From Streptosporangiaceae bacterium (GTDB taxonomy: Bacteria; Actinomycetota; Actinomycetes; Streptosporangiales; Streptosporangiaceae), in the NCBI GenBank assembly GCA_030045295.1, contig JASIGD010000033.1:1-24454 (forward strand): DNA of 24,454 nucleotides. The letters run 5' to 3'. The translations under genes were made by a program, and so were the position numbers. Shown here in pieces: positions 22,610 through 24,454 of this stretch. The notes under the pieces are model-generated. The model searched no databases and was not told the DNA's origin. It saw nothing but the letters and a program-made list of their open reading frames with translations. How positions within the stretch are numbered: the first letter of the stretch is position 1; each line of letters begins with the position of its first letter.

Positions 22610-23437
22610 GTGCGGCCTGCGGTCAACGCGGCTCGGCGGTCGCTGTCGAGCCGCGCGGCCCCTTGGATCGTCGCAGCCGTCGCGGCGGGAGCGGCGCTAG
22701 CGGCGATCCTGCTGCCCGGCGGAGGCGCCGTTTCCCCCGATGCCGCCTCCTTCGACGGTCTCCCGCAGGTGGGCGCCCTGTTCCAGGGATCATGGCAAAG
22801 CGAGCCGCACTTCTGCTCCGCCAGCGTGGTGGACAGCCCCTCAGGGGACTTGATCGCCACCGCGGCGCACTGCCTGTCAGGAGATGCGAAGGACCTCGAG
22901 TTCGTCCCGATGTACCACGACGGTCAGGCACCCTACGGCGCTTGGGACGTGACCGGCGCCTACGTCAGCCAGCGCTGGATGCTGGACCAGGATCCCCAGG
23001 CGGATTTCGCTTTCCTGACCGTGCGGCCGCAGGACGTCGGCGGGAAGGAGCGCACGCTCCAGAGCGTCGTAGGCGGCGACCCGCTGGTCGTGGGCAGCAA
23101 GCCACCGCGGTGGACCGTCGTGGTCGGGTATCCCGCAGGCACCGGTGGTCAGCCGGTTATCTGCCTCAACCAGGCCGTCGCCCGCCGCGGGTACCCGTCC
23201 TTCCGCTGCGGCGGCTTTGCCGACGGGACGAGCGGGGGCCCTTGGCTCGCCGACTACGACTCCCAGACGGGCCGGGGCGACCTTTACGGCGTGACCGGGG
23301 GTCGGCACCAGGGCGGGTGCGTGAGCTGGGTTTCCTACAGCTCGAGTTTCGACGCCGACACGATGGCGGTTTACCAGCGCGCTGCGACGGGACAGCCGCC
23401 AGATGTGGTCCCATCCGCGCTGCCAGTCCCGTGCTGA
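22610..23437 (+). CDS. Secreted or membrane-anchored trypsin-like serine protease
   Basis: A chymotrypsin-fold (S1-type) protease of 275 residues. An Arg-rich N-terminus precedes a hydrophobic segment at residues 18-36, giving a signal peptide or anchor, so the domain works outside the membrane. The catalytic triad is His87 (TAAHC), Asp132 (QADFAFLTV) and Ser208 (GTSGGPWL). Cysteines 69/88 and 185/200 are placed like classic disulfides. The GTG at 22610 has GGAGGAGG seven bases upstream. It begins 53 bp after the permease on the same strand and may be the last gene of the operon. A role in envelope turnover or defence beside lipid aminoacylation is conceivable but unsupported by the sequence itself. 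Confidence 0.9.
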   Translation: MRPAVNAARRSLSSRAAPWIVAAVAAGAALAAILLPGGGAVSPDAASFDGLPQVGALFQGSWQSEPHFCSASVVDSPSGDLIATAAHCLSGDAKDLEFVPMYHDGQAPYGAWDVTGAYVSQRWMLDQDPQADFAFLTVRPQDVGGKERTLQSVVGGDPLVVGSKPPRWTVVVGYPAGTGGQPVICLNQAVARRGYPSFRCGGFADGTSGGPWLADYDSQTGRGDLYGVTGGRHQGGCVSWVSYSSSFDADTMAVYQRAATGQPPDVVPSALPVPC

Positions 23438-23439
23438 TG

Positions 23440-23682
23440 TCACCCCGCCTCGGCCTGCCCGCCCGTAGCATGTGCGCCGGTCTCGGTCAGTTCCCGCGCG
23501 ATGGCCGAGACAGAGCAGAACGACGCCGTGCTCACGCCGCTGCCAGTTCCCGCCGGCGTGTCGCCAGCCAGCCAAGTCACCACGTCCGGAATCGCCAACC
23601 GTCCCGTGAACTCCGCGAGGATGGGCGATACGACCGCTACGATCGCGATCAGCACCAGCGTGCCGTCAGTTGACAGTGTCAT
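23440..23682 (-). pseudogene. Truncated cation:proton antiporter, N-terminal remnant
   Basis: The first 35 residues (MTLSTDGTLVLIAIVAVVSP, then ILAEFTGRLAIPDVV) look exactly like the start of CPA2-type Na+/H+ antiporters, whose first helix is followed by 'IPDVVLEI-LGI-GP'. Here the match stops after IPDVV (near 23578). The remaining 45 residues are polar and unlike any transporter, and the frame ends at 23440, whereas the family has about 400 residues. A perfect GGAGG eight bases before the ATG at 23682 is still intact. Best read as the remnant of a deleted gene; a small one-helix protein cannot be ruled out. It converges on the protease gene with only two bases between stops. Confidence 0.6.
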
Positions 23683-23725
23683 ATCGTTCACCTCCGTCGA
23701 CCGCCGTTAACCGGGTCGAGGCATG

Positions 23726-23769
23726 AGAAGTGCCCTTCCCTCCGCCCAGGCGGAGGGAAGGGCACTTCT
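23726..23769. terminator. Strong 21-bp hairpin terminator of the tRNA gene
   Basis: The arms 23726-23746 (begins AGAAGTGCCCTTCCC) and 23749-23769 are exact inverted copies with a 2-base spacer. The hairpin starts four bases beyond the CCA end of the minus-strand tRNA gene. Long perfect stems of this kind commonly end actinobacterial tRNA transcripts. Confidence 0.85.
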
Positions 23770-23773
23770 GCTT

Positions 23774-23850
23774 TGGTGCGCCCCGGGGGGAGTCGAACCG
23801 CCCAACCTCCGGATTAAGAGTCCGTTGCTCTGCCGTTGAGCTAGGGGCGC
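23774..23850 (-). tRNA. tRNA-Lys (anticodon CUU), irregular fold
   Basis: On the minus strand the acceptor arms GCGCCCC and GGGGCGC pair perfectly, followed by A and an encoded CCA (23774-23776). The D stem is GCTC/GAGC, the anticodon loop CTCTTAA gives anticodon CUU (reads AAG, lysine), and the T loop is TTCGACT. The fold is irregular. The first anticodon-stem pair is A-G. The T arm reads GGGCGG against CCCCCC, so it has either six pairs with a C-C mismatch or five pairs (still with C-C) plus one unpaired base on each side. Without CCA it is 74 bases, two more than expected from the other arms. It may be a specialised or decaying tRNA, or I may have misfolded it. The 38-bp box of the lysS2 operon lies 70 bp upstream. 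Confidence 0.82.
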
Positions 23851-23920
23851 GCGCCCGGTTTCCTTTCTGTTCTCGGTTGTTCTTGTGTATGTATCCACTA
23901 TGGGCCGGGCAGAAGCCGCC

Positions 23921-23958
23921 GTCCCTAGGCAAACTCCCTAGTTCGCCTCCCCAGGAAG
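23921..23958 (-). promoter_or_regulatory. 38-bp CTAGGGA box, copy B, upstream of the tRNA-Lys gene
   Basis: Minus-strand reading gives CTTCCTGGGGAG, CTAGGGAGTTT and CTAGGGAC, the same as copy A at 16392-16429 except for three positions. AGTGGA follows after 21 bp exactly as in copy A, and the tRNA 5' end is 70 bp downstream. In this copy CTAGG and CCTAG also form a short dyad (23925-23941). Its presence ahead of both the synthetase operon and a tRNA-Lys suggests common control. Confidence 0.7.
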
Positions 23959-24040
23959 CCCCTAGCGAAGCTCCCGAGCGAAGCCCCTAGCGAAGGCCGC
24001 TAGCGAAGGCCGTAGCCAAACCCCTGCCGAGGGTCCCAGC
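23959..24040 (-). repeat. Array of imperfect 12-13 bp repeats (CTAGGGG-type units)
   Basis: On the plus strand the units CCCCTAG, TCCCGAG, CCCCTAG, CCGCTAG and GCCGTAG begin at 23959, 23972, 23984, 23997 and 24009, mostly followed by CGAAG, with two weaker units at about 24021 and 24034. Together with the three units of the 38-bp box (23922, 23935, 23948) the spacing is 11-13 bp throughout. It looks like a row of binding sites (iterons) next to the tRNA promoter. Confidence 0.6.
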
Positions 24041-24057
24041 GCCTATCGCGATGCCGA

Positions 24058-24454
24058 TCAGACCGCGGCCGGCTGGCGCCATTGCTCGACGTAGCGGCGC
24101 AGCTGCTGGCGCCCGTGCAGGCCGCACTTGGCGTAGATGTTGCCCAGGTGGTACTCCACCGCCTTGCGGCTGATGAACAGCTCGGCCGCGATCTCGCGAT
24201 TGGACAGGCCCTTCCCCACCAGGTGGGCCACCTCGGTTTCCCGGCTGGTCAGCGCCAGCACGGGCTGCTTGCTCGCCGGGTCAGCCGGAAGATGACACGC
24301 CGCCAGTTCCTCTTCGGTCCGGGCGATGAACGGCGCGGCGCGCAGCGCCAGGTACAGGTCGTTGGCCCGGCGCAGCCGCTCGACCGCGTCCTTCCGGTTC
24401 CCCGTGCGCCGCAGCAGCCGGCCGTGAGCCAGCAGCAGCCGGGCCAGGTAGAAC
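24058..24454 (-). CDS. LAL-type LuxR transcriptional regulator, C-terminal part (5' end outside window)
   Basis: The frame is open to the window edge, so only the last 131 residues are seen. They are close to the end of the complete regulator at 13538-16315: LARLLLAHGRLLRRTGNRK, AAPFIARTEEELAACHLP, then the LuxR helix-turn-helix LTSRETEVAHLVGKGLSN, REIAAELFIS and KAVEYHLGNIYAKCGL. The recognition-helix region is almost unchanged, so both proteins probably bind the same DNA sequence. Both genes point the same way and bracket the lysS2 operon and the tRNA gene. The ATPase domain is expected to the right but not visible. Confidence 0.9.
   Translation of the reverse strand, partial: FYLARLLLAHGRLLRRTGNRKDAVERLRRANDLYLALRAAPFIARTEEELAACHLPADPASKQPVLALTSRETEVAHLVGKGLSNREIAAELFISRKAVEYHLGNIYAKCGLHGRQQLRRYVEQWRQPAAV

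Larger units (their letters stand above)
23851..24057. other. 207-bp gene-free region: tRNA promoter and repeat array
   Basis: No protein gene is present. Reading on the minus strand it holds an array of CTAGGG-like units (24040 to 23959), the 38-bp box (23958-23921), AGTGGATAC (from 23899) as probable core promoter, and the tRNA leader. It separates the tRNA gene from the 3' end of the edge regulator. Confidence 0.7.

Noticed and set aside
22540..23673. 377-residue Arg-rich open frame on the plus strand
   Set aside because: It is a frame-shifted reading of the serine protease gene with a typical Arg/Gly/Ala-rich shadow composition.
23958..24020. Repeat array considered as CRISPR
   Set aside because: Units are 12-13 bp with no spacers, imperfect, and no cas gene is present.

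Overview
The window is very GC-rich DNA with GTG starts, strong GGAGG-type ribosome binding sites, a polyphosphate glucokinase, large LuxR-type ATPase regulators and a DinB2-like polymerase. Together these point to a chromosomal segment of a high-GC actinomycete (Actinomycetota). I would not place it more finely from sequence alone. I see no rRNA, CRISPR array, insertion sequence, phage gene or replication origin.

Left part (1-3590, all + strand): the 3' end of a TetR-type regulator, then a carbon-metabolism run made of polyphosphate glucokinase, 6-phosphogluconolactonase, ribose-5-phosphate isomerase A and a Cof-type HAD phosphatase. Glucose phosphorylation, the lactonase step and pentose-phosphate isomerisation are therefore packed together.

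Middle part (3637-13435): a stand-alone LigD-type primase-polymerase (-), a DUF2461 protein (+), a DUF1707 protein with five MGG repeats (+), a GNAT acetyltransferase (+), a DinB2-like Y-family polymerase (-), an uncharacterised three-helix membrane protein (+), a MalT-like LuxR regulator (-) and a group II PLP decarboxylase (+). The gaps hold several clear inverted repeats (bidirectional terminators and possible operators).

Right part (13538-24454): two paralogous LuxR-type ATPase regulators on the minus strand (one complete, one cut by the window edge) bracket the most interesting region. Between them is a translationally coupled operon (ATGA overlaps) of a class II lysyl-tRNA synthetase, a 990-residue fusion of a calcineurin-like metallophosphoesterase with an MprF-type aminoacyl-lipid synthase, and an APC permease. 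A secreted trypsin-like protease follows. Then come a truncated cation:proton antiporter remnant and a tRNA-Lys(CUU) gene whose hand-drawn fold is irregular. The operon and the tRNA gene carry the same 38-bp upstream box (35 of 38 identical), at the same distance from an AGTGGA element and in the same orientation. The box is built from CTAGGGA-like units at a 13-bp period, and upstream of the tRNA it continues as an array of about ten units. My main hypothesis is a self-contained, co-regulated lipid lysylation (envelope charge) module in which synthetase, tRNA, transferase, phosphoesterase and permease are expressed together under the flanking LuxR-type regulators.
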